Notes: generated from the sequence alone by a model not told the origin. Positions 1 to 10,509 are shown, counted from the stretch's first letter. The stretch is DNA of 64,000 nt from Shinella yambaruensis (GCF_022899355.1 NZ_JALJCK010000004.1:124001-188000); one strand, 5' to 3'. Program-made: numbers and translations.

Positions 1-247
1 CCGCATGACCCTGCTCGATCACGCCCGCCATGGAGCGTGCGGCGCTGGCGAGCTGGCCGATATCGGTCGCGATGTCGGCGGCGATCGCCTTCGCCTCGGT
101 ATCGGCTTCGGAATAGACGAGGGCGGCGACGCGGCTCTGCGTCTGGCCGATGAGTACGGTGTTGGAGGCGAGCATCACCAGGGCGATGGTGCCGCCGGTG
201 ACCGCGATGAGCTTCGTCGCAAGCGACTTGGCCTGGAACTTGAACAT
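1..247 (-). CDS. Methyl-accepting chemotaxis protein, N-terminal fragment
   Basis: Only the first 82 codons lie in the window; the gene continues beyond base 1. The protein begins MFKFQAKSLATKLIAVTGG and has one membrane segment at about residues 9-30. After it comes an alanine-rich extracytoplasmic stretch of the kind that starts a periplasmic sensory (Cache-like) domain. This N-terminal layout is typical of rhizobial chemoreceptors, but the HAMP and signalling domains are not visible, so a sensor kinase or cyclase with the same input domain is possible. Confidence 0.6.
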   Translation of the reverse strand, partial: MFKFQAKSLATKLIAVTGGTIALVMLASNTVLIGQTQSRVAALVYSEADTEAKAIAADIATDIGQLASAARSMAGVIEQGHA

Positions 248-455
248 AAAAACCTCACGATGAGAGACGTCCGCGGCGGGCACCGCGGAGGAGCACAGTC
301 GTTTGCGGGGGGCTCCATCATGGAGGGCACGGCGCGCAACCAGCGCCAGAGATGGCCGGTCTCAAGGGCCGGAATCTGAAGATTTCAGTAACCCATAAAA
401 TATTAATAAATAGCCAAGCGTCGCCGCCACTTCTTGGCGCAACCGGCTGATTTCT

Positions 456-482
456 CGGGCGTCGCAGCCAATGCGACGCCCG
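456..482 (-). terminator. Hairpin downstream of ribokinase gene
   Basis: Perfect 11-bp arms (CGGGCGTCGCA and its complement) flank a 5-nt loop about 45 bases past the ribokinase stop. No clear T-run follows, so this may be a weak or Rho-assisted terminator. The surrounding bases 248-528 hold no convincing gene. Confidence 0.35.
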
Positions 483-528
483 ATGTGTCAATTGCGAAAT
501 CCGGCGGGCGGCGCGGCCGCACCACCGT

Positions 529-1428
529 TTAGATTTCGGCGTCGACGGCGGGGGCGAAGGGGATGGAGGGCTGGGCGCCGGGCTTCAGGCAGGCGAGCGA
601 TCCGGCGACGGCGGCGCGGCGCAGCGCCTCCTTGAAGCCGAGCCCGGCATCGAGCGAGGCGGCGAGGTAACCGCAGAACGTGTCGCCCGCACCCACCGTG
701 TCGACGGGCTCGATCTTGAGGCCGGCGGCGCGGAAAATCTCGTTCCTGCGGATCGCAACGACGCCGTCGGCGCCGAGCGTGACGATGATCGTCTGGCCGC
801 TGCCGGCATGCAGCGTGCGCATGGTCGTCTCGCGTGCCTCGTCAGAGAGTTCGCCCTTGCCGACGAAGAGGTCGAATTCCGTTTCGTTGGCGACGAGGAT
901 ATCGGCCATCGCGCCGAGGCGACGGGCATCGGCGCTGAAGGGCGCGATGTTGACGATCGAGATGACGCCCTTCTGCTTGGCGCTGACGAGCGCGGCCTCG
1001 ATAGCGGCATTGGGGATTTCGAACTGCAGCATCAGGTAGTCGCCGCGCGTCATGCCGCCGACGGTGCGCTTCGCATCCTCCTCGCTGACGGTGCCGTTGG
1101 CGCCCGGCACGACGACGATGACGTTCTCGCCTTCGTCGTCCACCAGGATATGGGCCGTGCCGGTCGCCTCGGCGGCGGAGCGCACGCCGTTGAGATCGAC
1201 GGCGGCGTCGGCGAGCAGCGCCAGCGCCTGGCTGCCCAGCCGGTCGTCGCCGACGGCGCCGGCCATGCGCACGATCGCGCCGGCGCGGCGAGCGGCGAGC
1301 GCCTGGTTGGCGCCCTTGCCGCCGGCGGCGGTGGTGAAGCTGCTGCCCATCACCGTCTCGCCCGGCTTCGGCAGGCGTTCTGGCGTGGCGATGAGGTCCA
1401 TGTTGATGGAGCCGAAGACGGTGATCAT
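529..1428 (-). CDS. rbsK: Ribokinase (PfkB family)
   Basis: Phosphorylates D-ribose at O5 with ATP in the cytoplasm. The 299-residue protein has the family length and both PfkB signatures: the glycine-rich GGKGANQA near residues 36-43 and VDTVGAGDTFCG near residues 242-253, with D249 as the expected catalytic base. The NxTE-type motif (ANETEF, about 180-185) is also present. The start ITVFGSINMDL is the canonical ribokinase N-terminus. It lies 44 bases after rmuC on the same strand; no ribose transporter is adjacent, so it probably acts in general ribose or nucleoside salvage. A related PfkB sugar kinase specificity cannot be excluded. Confidence 0.88.
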   Translation of the reverse strand: MITVFGSINMDLIATPERLPKPGETVMGSSFTTAAGGKGANQALAARRAGAIVRMAGAVGDDRLGSQALALLADAAVDLNGVRSAAEATGTAHILVDDEGENVIVVVPGANGTVSEEDAKRTVGGMTRGDYLMLQFEIPNAAIEAALVSAKQKGVISIVNIAPFSADARRLGAMADILVANETEFDLFVGKGELSDEARETTMRTLHAGSGQTIIVTLGADGVVAIRRNEIFRAAGLKIEPVDTVGAGDTFCGYLAASLDAGLGFKEALRRAAVAGSLACLKPGAQPSIPFAPAVDAEI

Positions 1429-1472
1429 GAGAGGTGCCCCTTGTCGTTTCCGCCGGACACTGCCCGAGGCGG

Positions 1473-2666
1473 TCAGTCCTCGTCAACCACCCTCAGCCGA
1501 AGCTGCCCCGTCCGAGCCTCGACGGCCGCCTCCGCAGGCGCGGAAAGCGCTGATGCCGCTTCGAATTCCATGTCTCCGATGCGCGCGCCACGCCGGGTGA
1601 GCTTCTCCGTCGAGGTCAGGATGAGGTCGACATCCTTCTGCGCGGCGGTGAAATGGCCGGAAAGCTTGCGCACCCGATCGTCGAGCCGCGTCAGATCGTC
1701 CATCAGCCGGGCAACCTCGCCCTGGATGACATGGGCCTGCTCGCGCATGCGCTGGTCCTTCAGAAGCGCCTGCAGCACCTGCACGGAGAGCATGAGCAGC
1801 GACGGCGAAACGATGACGATGCGCGCCCTGTGCGCCCGCTGCACGATGGCCTCGAAATTCTCGTGGATGCTGGCGAAGATCGATTCGGAGGGAACGAAGA
1901 GGAAGGCGGTGTCCTGCGTCTCGCCGGCGAGGAGATATTTTTCGGCGATATCGCGGATATGGGTCTCCATGTCGCGGCGGAACTGCTGTGCCGCGAGCTT
2001 GGCAGCCTCGGGGGAGCGCCCGTCCGACAGCGCATTCCACGCCTCCAGCGGGAATTTCGCATCGACGACGAGAGGCGGCTGGCCGTTCGGCATGCGGATC
2101 GTGCAGTCGGGCCTGACGCCGTTGGAAAGCTGCGCCTGGAACTGGTAGGCGCCGGGCGGCATGGCGTCGGTGATGATCGTCTCCATGCGCGACTGGCCGA
2201 AGGCGCCGCGCGTCTGCTTGTTGGAGAGGATCGCCTGGAGGCCGACCACGTCCTTCGCCAGCGACTGGATGTTGCTCTGCGCATTGTCGATCACGGCAAG
2301 CCGCTCCTGAAGGCGGCGGAGGTTCTCGTGCGTGGTGCGGGTCTGCTCGGAGATCGACTGGCCGATCCGCTGCGTCAGGCCGTCGAGCCGGGCATTGATC
2401 GCCTGGTTCGTCTCCGATTGCTTCGAGCCGAAGACGTCGGCCATGGCGGCGACCCGTCCCTGCATTTCCGTCTGTGCCTTCAGGAGTTCGGCAAAGCGCA
2501 GCTCCGCCATCGCCGCCGCCTCGCGCTGGCGCGCCTGGCTGCGTCGGGCCGAAAGCAGGCCGAAGACGGCGATCAGCACGGCGGCGAGCAGCACGAGCGC
2601 CGGGCCGGGGCCGCCGAGCCGAGCAAGGAGGGAGGCGAGCAGCATGTCAAAGGTCGGATCGATCAT
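1473..2666 (-). CDS. rmuC: DNA recombination protein RmuC
   Basis: The 397-residue protein has an N-terminal membrane anchor (about residues 15-40), a long charged coiled coil (about 45-160) and the RmuC domain, recognisable from VVDAKFPLEAWNAL and the following helical segment. The fold is related to restriction-like nucleases, and E. coli RmuC limits inversion at short inverted repeats. The exact biochemical activity is not settled. It is the first gene of a two-gene minus-strand unit with ribokinase and is divergent from def. Confidence 0.9.
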   Translation of the reverse strand: MIDPTFDMLLASLLARLGGPGPALVLLAAVLIAVFGLLSARRSQARQREAAAMAELRFAELLKAQTEMQGRVAAMADVFGSKQSETNQAINARLDGLTQRIGQSISEQTRTTHENLRRLQERLAVIDNAQSNIQSLAKDVVGLQAILSNKQTRGAFGQSRMETIITDAMPPGAYQFQAQLSNGVRPDCTIRMPNGQPPLVVDAKFPLEAWNALSDGRSPEAAKLAAQQFRRDMETHIRDIAEKYLLAGETQDTAFLFVPSESIFASIHENFEAIVQRAHRARIVIVSPSLLMLSVQVLQALLKDQRMREQAHVIQGEVARLMDDLTRLDDRVRKLSGHFTAAQKDVDLILTSTEKLTRRGARIGDMEFEAASALSAPAEAAVEARTGQLRLRVVDED

Positions 2667-2791
2667 GCCGCGACCATAACACGGATTGCGGCGGAAACCA
2701 GATCATAACGTGAACAGATGCGCAGGACATGCTACGCTGGCGGCGGTCGAAGCCGATTGAAAGCGTCAAAAAACCGCGCTAAGGAGGCGAG

Positions 2792-3316
2792 ATGACCATC
2801 AAGCCGCTGATTATCCTTCCCGATCCGATCCTCCGCCAGGTTTCGAAGCCCATCGAGACCGTCGACAGCGAGGTGAAGGCACTCGCCGACGACATGCTGG
2901 AAACCATGTACGATGCGCCGGGCATCGGCCTTGCCGCGATCCAGATCGGCGTCGCGCGCCGCATGCTGGTGCTCGACGTCTCGAAGGAGGGCGAGGACAA
3001 GAAGCCGCTCGTCTTCATCAATCCGGAAGTCGTCTCCGCCTCGGATGCCCGCTCGGTCTATGAGGAGGGCTGCCTGTCGATCCCGGACTATTATGCCGAG
3101 GTCGAGCGCCCCGCCGCCATCACCGTCAAGCATCTCGACCGCGACGGCAAGGAGCAGCTGACGGAGGCCGACGGCCTGCTGGCGACCTGCCTGCAGCACG
3201 AGATCGATCACCTGAACGGCGTGCTGTTCATCGACCATATTTCCAAGCTGAAGCGCGAAATGGTGATCCGCAAGTTCACCAAGGCGGCGAAGCTGCGCGG
3301 CAGCAAGGCGCTCTGA
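2792..3316 (+). CDS. def: Peptide deformylase
   Basis: Removes the N-formyl group from nascent polypeptides. All three PDF motifs are visible in the 174-residue protein: GIGLAAIQ (44-51), EGCLS (92-96, metal ligand C94) and HEIDH (136-140, metal ligands H136 and H140, catalytic E137). A strong AAGGAGG ribosome-binding site precedes the ATG. It is followed 101 bases later by fmt and then truA on the same strand, the usual rhizobial formylation-deformylation operon. Confidence 0.97.
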   Translation: MTIKPLIILPDPILRQVSKPIETVDSEVKALADDMLETMYDAPGIGLAAIQIGVARRMLVLDVSKEGEDKKPLVFINPEVVSASDARSVYEEGCLSIPDYYAEVERPAAITVKHLDRDGKEQLTEADGLLATCLQHEIDHLNGVLFIDHISKLKREMVIRKFTKAAKLRGSKAL

Positions 3317-3417
3317 GGCGACAACCAGGCGCTTGCCGCCCGGGCTTTGTTTCATGCAATTCCGGCCGCAGAACCGCTTCGCGCTTTTGCTGGACCTGCT
3401 TTCCTGGAGGCTGACCG

Positions 3418-4362
3418 ATGGCCCTTCGCATCATCTTCATGGGCACGCCGGATTTCTCCGTTCCGACGCTTGAGGCGCTGGCGGAGGCCGGCCACGAGAT
3501 CGTCGCCGTCTATTCGCAGCCGCCGCGCCCGGCCGGCCGCCGCGGCCTCGAACTGGTGAAGTCGCCGGTGCACCAGGCGGCGGAAAGGCTCGGGCTTCCC
3601 GTCTTCACCCCGCTCAATTTCCGCGAGGAGGCCGACCGCGCGGCCTTTCGCGCGCTGAAGGCGGATGTCGCCGTCGTCGTCGCCTACGGCCTCCTGCTGC
3701 CGGAGGCGATCCTTACCGGCACCCGGCTCGGCTGCTACAACGGCCATGCCTCGCTGCTGCCGCGCTGGCGCGGTGCAGCGCCCATCCAGCGGGCGATCAT
3801 GGCGGGGGACGCGGAAACCGGCATGATGGTCATGCAGATGGAGAAGGGCCTCGACACCGGCCCGGTCGCGCTGACCCATCGCGTGGCGATCGGCGACACC
3901 ATGACGGCCGGTGAGCTGCACGATACGCTGATGCAGGCGGGCGGCGCCCTGATGGTGGAAGCCATGGCGAAGCTCGAAGCCGGCGACCTGCCGCTGACCC
4001 CGCAGGCGGAGGAGGGCGTGCTCTACGCGGCCAAGATCGACAAGGCCGAGACCCGCGTCGATTTTTCCCGCCCCGCCGGGGACGTGCACAACCATATCCG
4101 CGGCCTCTCGCCCTTCCCCGGCGCCTGGTTCGAGCTGCCGGTCGGCGGCAAGCCGGAGCGGGTGAAGGTTCTGGCGAGCGCGCCGTCCGGTGCAACCACG
4201 GCGAAAGCCGCCGGCACGGTTCTCGACGACCGGCTCACGGTCGCCTGCGGTGACGGCGGGGCGGTCCGGCTCGTGCGCCTGCAGAAGGCGGGCGGCAAGC
4301 CGCTCGACGCGGCCGATTTCCTGCGCGGCACGCCCGTCGCGGCCGGCCAGGTCATCGGCTGA
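3418..4362 (+). CDS. fmt: Methionyl-tRNA formyltransferase
   Basis: Transfers formyl from 10-formyltetrahydrofolate to initiator Met-tRNA. The 314-residue protein carries the formyltransferase active site: N108, H110 and D146 in [18 protein letters not shown] and GLDTG, then the C-terminal tRNA-binding domain. GGAGG lies upstream of the ATG. Its stop overlaps the truA start by one base (TGATG), showing translational coupling. Confidence 0.97.
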   Translation: MALRIIFMGTPDFSVPTLEALAEAGHEIVAVYSQPPRPAGRRGLELVKSPVHQAAERLGLPVFTPLNFREEADRAAFRALKADVAVVVAYGLLLPEAILTGTRLGCYNGHASLLPRWRGAAPIQRAIMAGDAETGMMVMQMEKGLDTGPVALTHRVAIGDTMTAGELHDTLMQAGGALMVEAMAKLEAGDLPLTPQAEEGVLYAAKIDKAETRVDFSRPAGDVHNHIRGLSPFPGAWFELPVGGKPERVKVLASAPSGATTAKAAGTVLDDRLTVACGDGGAVRLVRLQKAGGKPLDAADFLRGTPVAAGQVIG

Positions 4363-5105
4363 TGCCGCGCTACCGCCTCCGCATCGAATATGACGGCACG
4401 CCCTATGTCGGCTGGCAGCGGCAGGACAACGGGCACTCCGTGCAAGGCGCCATCGAGGCGGCCATCCTGTCGCTGACGGGCGAGACCGTCTCGATCCGCG
4501 GCGCGGGGCGCACGGATTCGGGCGTGCATGCCATGGGGCAGGTGGCCCATGCGGACCTTTCCCGAGTGTGGAAGGAGCACACGCTGCGCAACGCGCTCAA
4601 CGCCCATCTCGGCATGGCCGGCGAGCGGATCGCGATCCTCGATGCGGCGGCGGTGCCCGACGATTTCGACGCCCGCTTCTCGGCGGTGAAGCGGCACTAT
4701 CTCTACCGCATCATCTCGCGCCCCGCGCCGCTGGCGCTGGAGGCGAACCGGGCCTGGTTCGTCGCCAGGGCGCTCGACCACGAGGTGATGCATGCCGCCG
4801 GGCAGATGCTCGTCGGCAGGCACGACTTCACGACCTTCCGTGCCGCCCAGTGCCAGGCGAACAGCCCCGTACGCACCATCGACCGACTGGATGTGACGCG
4901 CAGCGGCGACCTGATCGAGATGCGCGTCTCGGCGCAGAGCTTCCTGCACAACCAGATCCGTTCCTTCGCCGGCACGCTGAAGCTGGCCGGCGAGGGCAAG
5001 TGGACACGGGAGGACGTGCGCGCGGCGCTGGAGGCGCGCGACCGCAAGGCCTGCGGCCCCGTGGCGCCGCCGGACGGGCTCTATTTCATGGCTGTCGACT
5101 ACTAG
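4362..5105 (+). CDS. truA: tRNA pseudouridine(38-40) synthase TruA
   Basis: Isomerises uridines 38-40 in the anticodon stem of many tRNAs. The 247-residue protein has the TruA signature GRTDSGVHA with catalytic D52, the YDG and GWQR motifs near the N-terminus and the second-half NQIR motif. It is the last gene of def-fmt-truA and converges on the membrane protein gene 24 bases downstream. Confidence 0.97.
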   Translation: MPRYRLRIEYDGTPYVGWQRQDNGHSVQGAIEAAILSLTGETVSIRGAGRTDSGVHAMGQVAHADLSRVWKEHTLRNALNAHLGMAGERIAILDAAAVPDDFDARFSAVKRHYLYRIISRPAPLALEANRAWFVARALDHEVMHAAGQMLVGRHDFTTFRAAQCQANSPVRTIDRLDVTRSGDLIEMRVSAQSFLHNQIRSFAGTLKLAGEGKWTREDVRAALEARDRKACGPVAPPDGLYFMAVDY

Positions 5106-5129
5106 GCGGCCCGGAGGGCGAAAGGCGCA

Positions 5130-5726
5130 TCAGCCCGGCAACGTGCCGAGGAGCTGCTGCAATTGCTGCCCGACGATCATCGGCGGCAGCACGTAGATCG
5201 CCGTCATGGCCGAGGCGAGCAGCGTCTGTCTGCCGACGCACATCCACACGAGGCGGAACTGCAGCACGACACTGGCGCCGAAGACCGCATAGAGCAGCAG
5301 GCCGGCAAAGGGCGCGCTCGTGGGCAGGACCAGCGTCAGCGCGAAGGGGATTGCCGCGGCATAGGCGAAGGGCACGGCGATCCAGTTGCTCGCCGTCACC
5401 ACGGTCGCAACATGCTTGCCGTAGCCGAGCGGACGTGCGAGCGCCGCCAGAAGCACGAGCGGCAGCAGCCAGCCCGCCACGTCGATCACCAGGAGCTTGA
5501 CGAAGAAGGAGAGGCCGGCCGGCGTTCCCGCCGGCATGCTGCCGAGAAAATACAGCCGCCAGGATGCCCAGATGACGGCAAAGGCGGGAAGGCACCAGGC
5601 GAAGGCCCAGAAGGAGCGGACAAGCCCGCGCATCGTCAGGTCCAGCCAGCCGAACCCCTCCTGCTTCTGCCGCACGAGCAGGAAGACGCCGGTGAGATAG
5701 TGCAGGACCTCGTCAAGCCCGGGCAT
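5130..5726 (-). CDS. Conserved membrane protein in the dapE operon
   Basis: A 198-residue hydrophobic protein with about five predicted membrane segments; no catalytic motif was recognised. Its start overlaps the 3' end of dapE by 14 bases, so it is very likely co-transcribed and translationally coupled with it. Uncharacterised transmembrane proteins occupy this position next to dapE in related rhizobia. A role in cell-wall precursor metabolism is only suggested by position. Confidence 0.75.
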   Translation of the reverse strand: MPGLDEVLHYLTGVFLLVRQKQEGFGWLDLTMRGLVRSFWAFAWCLPAFAVIWASWRLYFLGSMPAGTPAGLSFFVKLLVIDVAGWLLPLVLLAALARPLGYGKHVATVVTASNWIAVPFAYAAAIPFALTLVLPTSAPFAGLLLYAVFGASVVLQFRLVWMCVGRQTLLASAMTAIYVLPPMIVGQQLQQLLGTLPG

Positions 5727-6912
5727 CGCCGAACCAGCGCTGGAGGAAGGTCTCGTAGATCACGGTCAGCGTCTCGAGATCGGCGATCGCCACCCGCTCG
5801 TCGACCATGTGCATGGTCTGCCCGACGAGGCCGAACTCCACGACCGGGCAATAATCCTTGATGAAGCGGGCATCGGAGGTGCCCCCGGTCGTCGACAGCT
5901 TTGGCGCGCGTCCGGTTACGGCTTCGACGGCGCCTGACAGCGAGGCGATCAGCCGGTCGTTGCGGGTGAGGAAGACGTGGCTCGGCCGCTCGGCCCAGGC
6001 GATGTCGTAGCGAAGCGGCGGGCGGCCCGGCCGCAGCCTTTCGTCGCGCGCGGCGGCATCGAGCCGGCGCACGATCTCGGCCATCACGGTCTCGGCCGTC
6101 CAGCTGTCGTTGAAGCGGATGTTGAAGCGGGCGATCGCCTGTGCCGGCACGACATTCGTCGCGGGGTTGCCGACATCGATCGTCGTTACCTCCAGATTCG
6201 ATGGCTGGAAATTCTCCGTGCCGGCGTCGAAGGGCGGATGCATCAGGGCATCGGTAAGCGCGATCACGCCGCGCACGGCATTGTCGGCGAGGTGCGGATA
6301 GGCGGCATGGCCCTGCACGCCATGTACCGTGATCGTGCCGGAGACGGAGCCGCGCCGGCCGATCTTGATCATGTCGCCGAGCTGGTCCGGGTTCGTCGGC
6401 TCGCCGACGAGGCAGGCATCCCAGCGTTCGCCGCGCTCTGCGGCCCATTGCAGCAGCTTGATCGTGCCGTTGACGGCCGGGCCTTCCTCGTCGCCGGTGA
6501 TGAGGAAGGAGAGCGAACCCTTCGGCGGACCGTTCTTCGCGATCTGGCGCGCGACGGCCGCGACGAAGCAGGCGATGCCGCCCTTCATGTCGACCGCGCC
6601 GCGGCCGAACATCTCGCCGCCGGCGACCTCGGCGCCGAAGGGCGCATGCGTCCAGGCCGCCTCGTTGCCGACGGGCACGACATCCGTGTGGCCGGCGAAC
6701 ATCAGGTGCGGCCCCCCGGTGCCGATGCGGGCATAGAGGTTCTCGATGTCGGGCATGCCGGGCTCGCGCGCCGTCATGCGCTCCACTGTGAAGCCGAGCG
6801 GCGCCAGCATGGCGGCGAGCGCCGTCAGCGCCCCGCCCTCGGCAGGGGTGACGGAGGGGCAGCGGATGAGCATTGCAAGATTGGCGATCGGATCGGCGGA
6901 GGTCATGGACAT
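5713..6912 (-). CDS. dapE: Succinyl-diaminopimelate desuccinylase
   Basis: Hydrolyses N-succinyl-LL-diaminopimelate in lysine and peptidoglycan precursor synthesis. The 399-residue M20 peptidase-family protein shows the metal ligands H75 and D77 (GHTDVVP), D108 ([10 protein letters not shown]) and the catalytic pair E142-E143 (TGDEEGPA). With dapD and DUF805 it forms a minus-strand operon; dapD catalyses the succinylation two steps earlier, so the two enzymes bracket the aminotransferase step. Confidence 0.96.
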   Translation of the reverse strand: MSMTSADPIANLAMLIRCPSVTPAEGGALTALAAMLAPLGFTVERMTAREPGMPDIENLYARIGTGGPHLMFAGHTDVVPVGNEAAWTHAPFGAEVAGGEMFGRGAVDMKGGIACFVAAVARQIAKNGPPKGSLSFLITGDEEGPAVNGTIKLLQWAAERGERWDACLVGEPTNPDQLGDMIKIGRRGSVSGTITVHGVQGHAAYPHLADNAVRGVIALTDALMHPPFDAGTENFQPSNLEVTTIDVGNPATNVVPAQAIARFNIRFNDSWTAETVMAEIVRRLDAAARDERLRPGRPPLRYDIAWAERPSHVFLTRNDRLIASLSGAVEAVTGRAPKLSTTGGTSDARFIKDYCPVVEFGLVGQTMHMVDERVAIADLETLTVIYETFLQRWFGDARA

Positions 6913-6996
6913 GCGGTCACGGCACGAAAGGGAGGAAGGAGAATCGAGATTTAGCCGATCGGCCGTGCGCTGTCACGCGCGCCCGAAGCGCGCCTC

Positions 6997-7383
6997 TCAG
7001 TCTTTCGGGCGGTTGGGCAGGCGGCCGTAGTCGTTCGGCCCGTTCGTGCCCGGCCAGACCATGAAGGCGAAGAGCGCGAAGAAGGAGATGGCCGGGATGA
7101 ACAGGCAGATGATCAGCGGCAGCGGCAGGTTCATGTCGTGCAGCCGCTTGACCGTCAGGAGGACGGAGGACACCGTGGAGACGAGCGCCACGCCGACGAA
7201 GACGAAGGACCAGAAGAGGAAGGAGGGATCCTCCTCCGGCACGATGATGATGCGGGCGAGCGCTGCCGAAAGCAGCATCAGCCAGAAGGCCCAGCCGAGC
7301 GCGAAGGGCACTCGGCTGACCCGGCCGGACCAGCCGAAGAAGAGCCAGGCGAGGCTCGGCCTCTGCTCTTCCACGACCGCCAT
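6997..7383 (-). CDS. DUF805 membrane protein
   Basis: A 128-residue inner-membrane protein with about four hydrophobic helices and the DUF805 hallmarks: SRVPFALGWAFWL near the first helix and RLHDMNLPLPL in the middle. The family has no established enzymatic role. It starts three bases after dapD and is embedded between dapD and dapE, so it is co-expressed with lysine biosynthesis. Confidence 0.85.
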   Translation of the reverse strand: MAVVEEQRPSLAWLFFGWSGRVSRVPFALGWAFWLMLLSAALARIIIVPEEDPSFLFWSFVFVGVALVSTVSSVLLTVKRLHDMNLPLPLIICLFIPAISFFALFAFMVWPGTNGPNDYGRLPNRPKD

Positions 7384-7386
7384 GGC

Positions 7387-8244
7387 TCAATCCCGGAGCA
7401 GTTCGTTGATGCCGGTCTTCGAGCGGGTCTGCGCGTCGACACGCTTGACGATGACGGCGCAGTAGAGCCCCGGCGCCGGCAGGCCGTTCGGCATGGTCTT
7501 GTCCGACGGCATGGAGCCGGCGACGACGACGGAATAGGGCGGCACTTCGCCATAGGTCACCTCGCCCGTCGCGCGGTCGACGATCTTGGTCGACTTGCCG
7601 ATGAAGACGCCCATGCCGAGCACGGAGCCCTCGCGCACGATGCAGCCTTCGACGACCTCCGAGCGGGCGCCGATGAAGCAATTGTCCTCGATGATCGTCG
7701 GGCCGGCCTGCATCGGCTCCAGCACGCCGCCGATGCCGACGCCGCCGGAAAGATGCACATGCTTGCCGATCTGCGCGCAGGAGCCCACCGTCGCCCAGGT
7801 GTCGACCATCGTGCCCTCGCCGACATAGGCGCCGAGATTGACGAAGGAGGGCATCAGGATGGCGTTCGGCGCGATATAGGCCGAGCGGCGCACCACGCAG
7901 TTCGGCACGGCGCGGAAGCCGGCCTTCTCGAATTCGTTGACGCTCCAGCCGTCGAACTTGGAGGGCACCTTGTCCCACCAGGACGAGTCGCCCGGGCCGC
8001 CCTTGACGATCTCCATCGGGTTGAGGCGGAAGGACAGGAGAACCGCCTTCTTCAGCCACTGGTTCACCGTCCAGGTGCCGTCCTCGCCGCGCTGGGCGAC
8101 GCGCACTTTTCCGCTGTCGAGCAGGTTGAGGGACGTCTCCACCGCATCGCGCACTTCGCCGCGCGTTCCGGTGTTGATGCCGTCCCGTTCCTCGAAGGCG
8201 CGCTCGATGGTGGCGGAAAGGGTGGCGAGGTCAGACAGGCTCAT
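7387..8244 (-). CDS. dapD: Tetrahydrodipicolinate N-succinyltransferase
   Basis: Transfers succinyl from succinyl-CoA to tetrahydrodipicolinate. The 285-residue protein has an N-terminal helical domain, then a left-handed beta-helix of hexapeptide repeats (about residues 105-240; for example [20 protein letters not shown]), as in DapD. It is the first gene of the dapD-DUF805-dapE-membrane protein operon and starts [14 protein letters not shown]. Confidence 0.96.
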   Translation of the reverse strand: MSLSDLATLSATIERAFEERDGINTGTRGEVRDAVETSLNLLDSGKVRVAQRGEDGTWTVNQWLKKAVLLSFRLNPMEIVKGGPGDSSWWDKVPSKFDGWSVNEFEKAGFRAVPNCVVRRSAYIAPNAILMPSFVNLGAYVGEGTMVDTWATVGSCAQIGKHVHLSGGVGIGGVLEPMQAGPTIIEDNCFIGARSEVVEGCIVREGSVLGMGVFIGKSTKIVDRATGEVTYGEVPPYSVVVAGSMPSDKTMPNGLPAPGLYCAVIVKRVDAQTRSKTGINELLRD

Positions 8245-8431
8245 CGGAATTCCTTAAACTTCGAGGCTTATTTTCGATTGTCGGGATGCCGGAAGGTTGA
8301 TTTCATCAATCTGCAAAATGCTCTAGAGCAAGTGCCGGAAAAGATGAAGCCCCTTTCCGGCAGATACTGTCGCACGGGCGCAATGGTAATCCCGTGGGGC
8401 CGGAAAGCGGGCCAGCAAGCAGGAAAATGAC

Positions 8432-9325
8432 ATGGCAAGACTGAAGAAGAAGAATCTGCGCCGCAAGGACGGCGTGTGGGATCCGTTGGCCGACAGCGCG
8501 CAGGACAAGCACCGCGCTGCCGTCGTGCCGCAGACGCCGCAATCGGCCCATCCGGCCTACCGGCTTGCCTATGTCGACGACGATTTCCTCTGCCGCGAGG
8601 AGCTGCGTCCGGTGCGCCTGCAGCTGGAGCTTCTGAAGGTCGAGATGATGCTCGCCGAGCGCGGCATCAAGTCGACCGTCGTGATGTTCGGCGGCGCGCG
8701 CATTCCCGCCCCCGGCCAGGAGGCCTGGGCGGCGCGCAACGAGACGCAGCGCCTCAATCTCGAAGCCGCCTCGGTCTATTACGACGAAGCCCGCAAATTC
8801 GCGCGCAAGTGCTCGGAGAAGTCGGCGGAACTCGGCTTCAAGGAATATGTCGTCGTCACCGGCGGCGGGCCGGGCGTCATGGAGGCGGGCAACCGCGGGG
8901 CGGCTGATGTCGGCGCGCCGTCGATCGGCCTCAACATCGTGCTGCCGCACGAGCAGGCACCGAACCCCTATGTGACGCCGGAGCTCAGCTTCAACTTCCA
9001 CTATTTCGCCATCCGCAAGATGCATTTCCTGCTGCGCGCCAAGGCCGTGACGGTGTTTCCGGGCGGCTTCGGCACGCTGGACGAACTGTTCGAGACGGTG
9101 ACGCTGATGCAGACGGGCCGCATGGCGCTGGTGCCGCTCATCCTGTTCGGCAAGGAATTCTGGCGCAGGATCATCGATTTCGACGCGCTCGCCGCCTTCG
9201 GGACGATCGCGCCCGGCGATGTCGAGCTGATGCAGTTCGTCGAGACGGCCGATGAGGCTTGGGACATCATCGTGAAGTTTTACGAGAAGCTGGAGGCCGA
9301 GCAGGCGGCAGCCGCGCTCGCTTGA
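8432..9325 (+). CDS. LOG family (TIGR00730) Rossmann-fold protein
   Basis: The 297-residue protein contains the LOG (lonely guy) nucleotide-binding signatures VVTGGGPGVMEAGNRGA and FPGGFGTLDELFE. Family members are cytokinin riboside 5'-monophosphate phosphoribohydrolases or nucleotide 5'-monophosphate nucleosidases; older annotations as lysine decarboxylase are wrong for this motif. An extra N-terminal segment of about 80 residues is rich in basic and charged residues. It stands alone, divergent from dapD. Confidence 0.88.
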   Translation: MARLKKKNLRRKDGVWDPLADSAQDKHRAAVVPQTPQSAHPAYRLAYVDDDFLCREELRPVRLQLELLKVEMMLAERGIKSTVVMFGGARIPAPGQEAWAARNETQRLNLEAASVYYDEARKFARKCSEKSAELGFKEYVVVTGGGPGVMEAGNRGAADVGAPSIGLNIVLPHEQAPNPYVTPELSFNFHYFAIRKMHFLLRAKAVTVFPGGFGTLDELFETVTLMQTGRMALVPLILFGKEFWRRIIDFDALAAFGTIAPGDVELMQFVETADEAWDIIVKFYEKLEAEQAAAALA

Positions 9326-9377
9326 GAGGCCTGGCCGGAATCGTGGCCGGGGCCTTCCGGTGCCGTTCCTCAATAAA

Positions 9378-9403
9378 AACGCCCCGGCATCGACCGGGGC
9401 GTT
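9378..9403 (-). terminator. Intrinsic terminator of the EF-hand gene
   Basis: Ten-base arms AACGCCCCGG/CCGGGGCGTT with a 6-nt loop. On the minus strand the hairpin is followed by TTTTATTG, so it terminates the EF-hand gene; it may also stop the convergent LOG gene. Confidence 0.8.
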
Positions 9404-9421
9404 CCGCATTCGACGCGGCGC

Positions 9422-10372
9422 TTACTTGTGGCGCCTGCCCATCTCGTCGGCGGTGATGAAGCCGTCGCCGTTCCGGTCGCGCTGCTTGAACATCGCGGCG
9501 GCGGCGGTTTCCATTTCCGCCTTGGTCAGCGTGCCGTTCTTGTCGGCATCGGCCCGCTCGAACATGCGGCCGCCCATGCGGTCGATCCGGGCTTCGCGCA
9601 GCGCCTCGCGGGCGGCCGCCTTCGCCTCGCCATCCGTCGCCTTCACTTCGCGGAAGGCCTTGCGGGCGTCTCGGAAGGCCTCGCGCCTGGCGTCGACTTC
9701 GGCCTTCGTCACCTCGCCGTTCTTGTCGGCGTCGAAGCGCTGGAAGGTTTCCGAGGCGCGCTGCAGCAGCTCCTCCTGCGAGACCTTGCCGTCGCTGTTG
9801 GCATCGAGGCGCTTCAGCATGCGCTCGGCCCGTTCCTCGCCACCCTTGCCGTGGTGACCCTTGCCCTTATGGGGGCGGGCATCGGCCGTGTCGATCGCGC
9901 CGTCCTTGTTGCTGTCGCGCCGTTCGAAGATCTTTTCCGCCGAGGCAAGCACTTCCGCTTCGGAAAGCGTGCCGTTCCTGTCGGTGTCGGCACGGTCGAA
10001 CATGCGTCCGGCGCCCGGCAGCATGAAGGGGCCGGCGGCCCGCAACGCCTCGCGTGCCTTGTCCTTGTCTGCATCGGCGGCGTCACGCACGGCCTTGCGG
10101 GCATCGCGGAACGCGTCGTGGCGGGCCTTGATCTCGTCCTTCGTCACCTGGCCGTCGCCGTCGGCATCGAAGGTCTTGAAGGCGGCGGAGATGTTGGTCT
10201 TGAACTCGTCGAGCGAGACCTTGCCGTCCTTGTTCGCGTCGAGGCGCTCGATCATCGCGGCATGGCGCGGTCCGTGCCGGCCCTCGCCCTTCGCGGCGAA
10301 GGCAGGGGCGGCGGCGCCCGAAAGCAGAAGGCCGGCGGCGACGGCGCCGAGAAGAAGTTCCTTTTTGGCCAT
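9422..10372 (-). CDS. Secreted protein with eight EF-hands
   Basis: The 316-residue protein starts with a signal peptide (MAKKELLLGAVAAGLLL to AFA) and then carries eight EF-hand calcium loops, including DANKDGKVSLDE, DADGDGQVTKDE, DTDRNGTLSEAE, DSNKDGAIDTAD, DANSDGKVSQEE, DADKNGEVTKAE, DADKNGTLTKAE and DRNGDGFITADE. Two halves of four loops are separated by an HKGKGHHGKGGEE linker. It is probably a periplasmic calcium buffer or sensor. The start was chosen because AAGGA lies at the proper distance from this ATG. Confidence 0.87.
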   Translation of the reverse strand: MAKKELLLGAVAAGLLLSGAAAPAFAAKGEGRHGPRHAAMIERLDANKDGKVSLDEFKTNISAAFKTFDADGDGQVTKDEIKARHDAFRDARKAVRDAADADKDKAREALRAAGPFMLPGAGRMFDRADTDRNGTLSEAEVLASAEKIFERRDSNKDGAIDTADARPHKGKGHHGKGGEERAERMLKRLDANSDGKVSQEELLQRASETFQRFDADKNGEVTKAEVDARREAFRDARKAFREVKATDGEAKAAAREALREARIDRMGGRMFERADADKNGTLTKAEMETAAAAMFKQRDRNGDGFITADEMGRRHK

Positions 10373-10509
10373 GGTCATTCCTTTCATCCATCATCGTCCC
10401 TTGGGGAGGCAGGATAGGGGGAATGCCGGCCGGCACCAGTTACAAATTGGTAATTCAAGCTTTTGACGGAAAAGGGTTTTTTCCGTGTCGGGAATGTGTC
10501 GGCTCTTGC

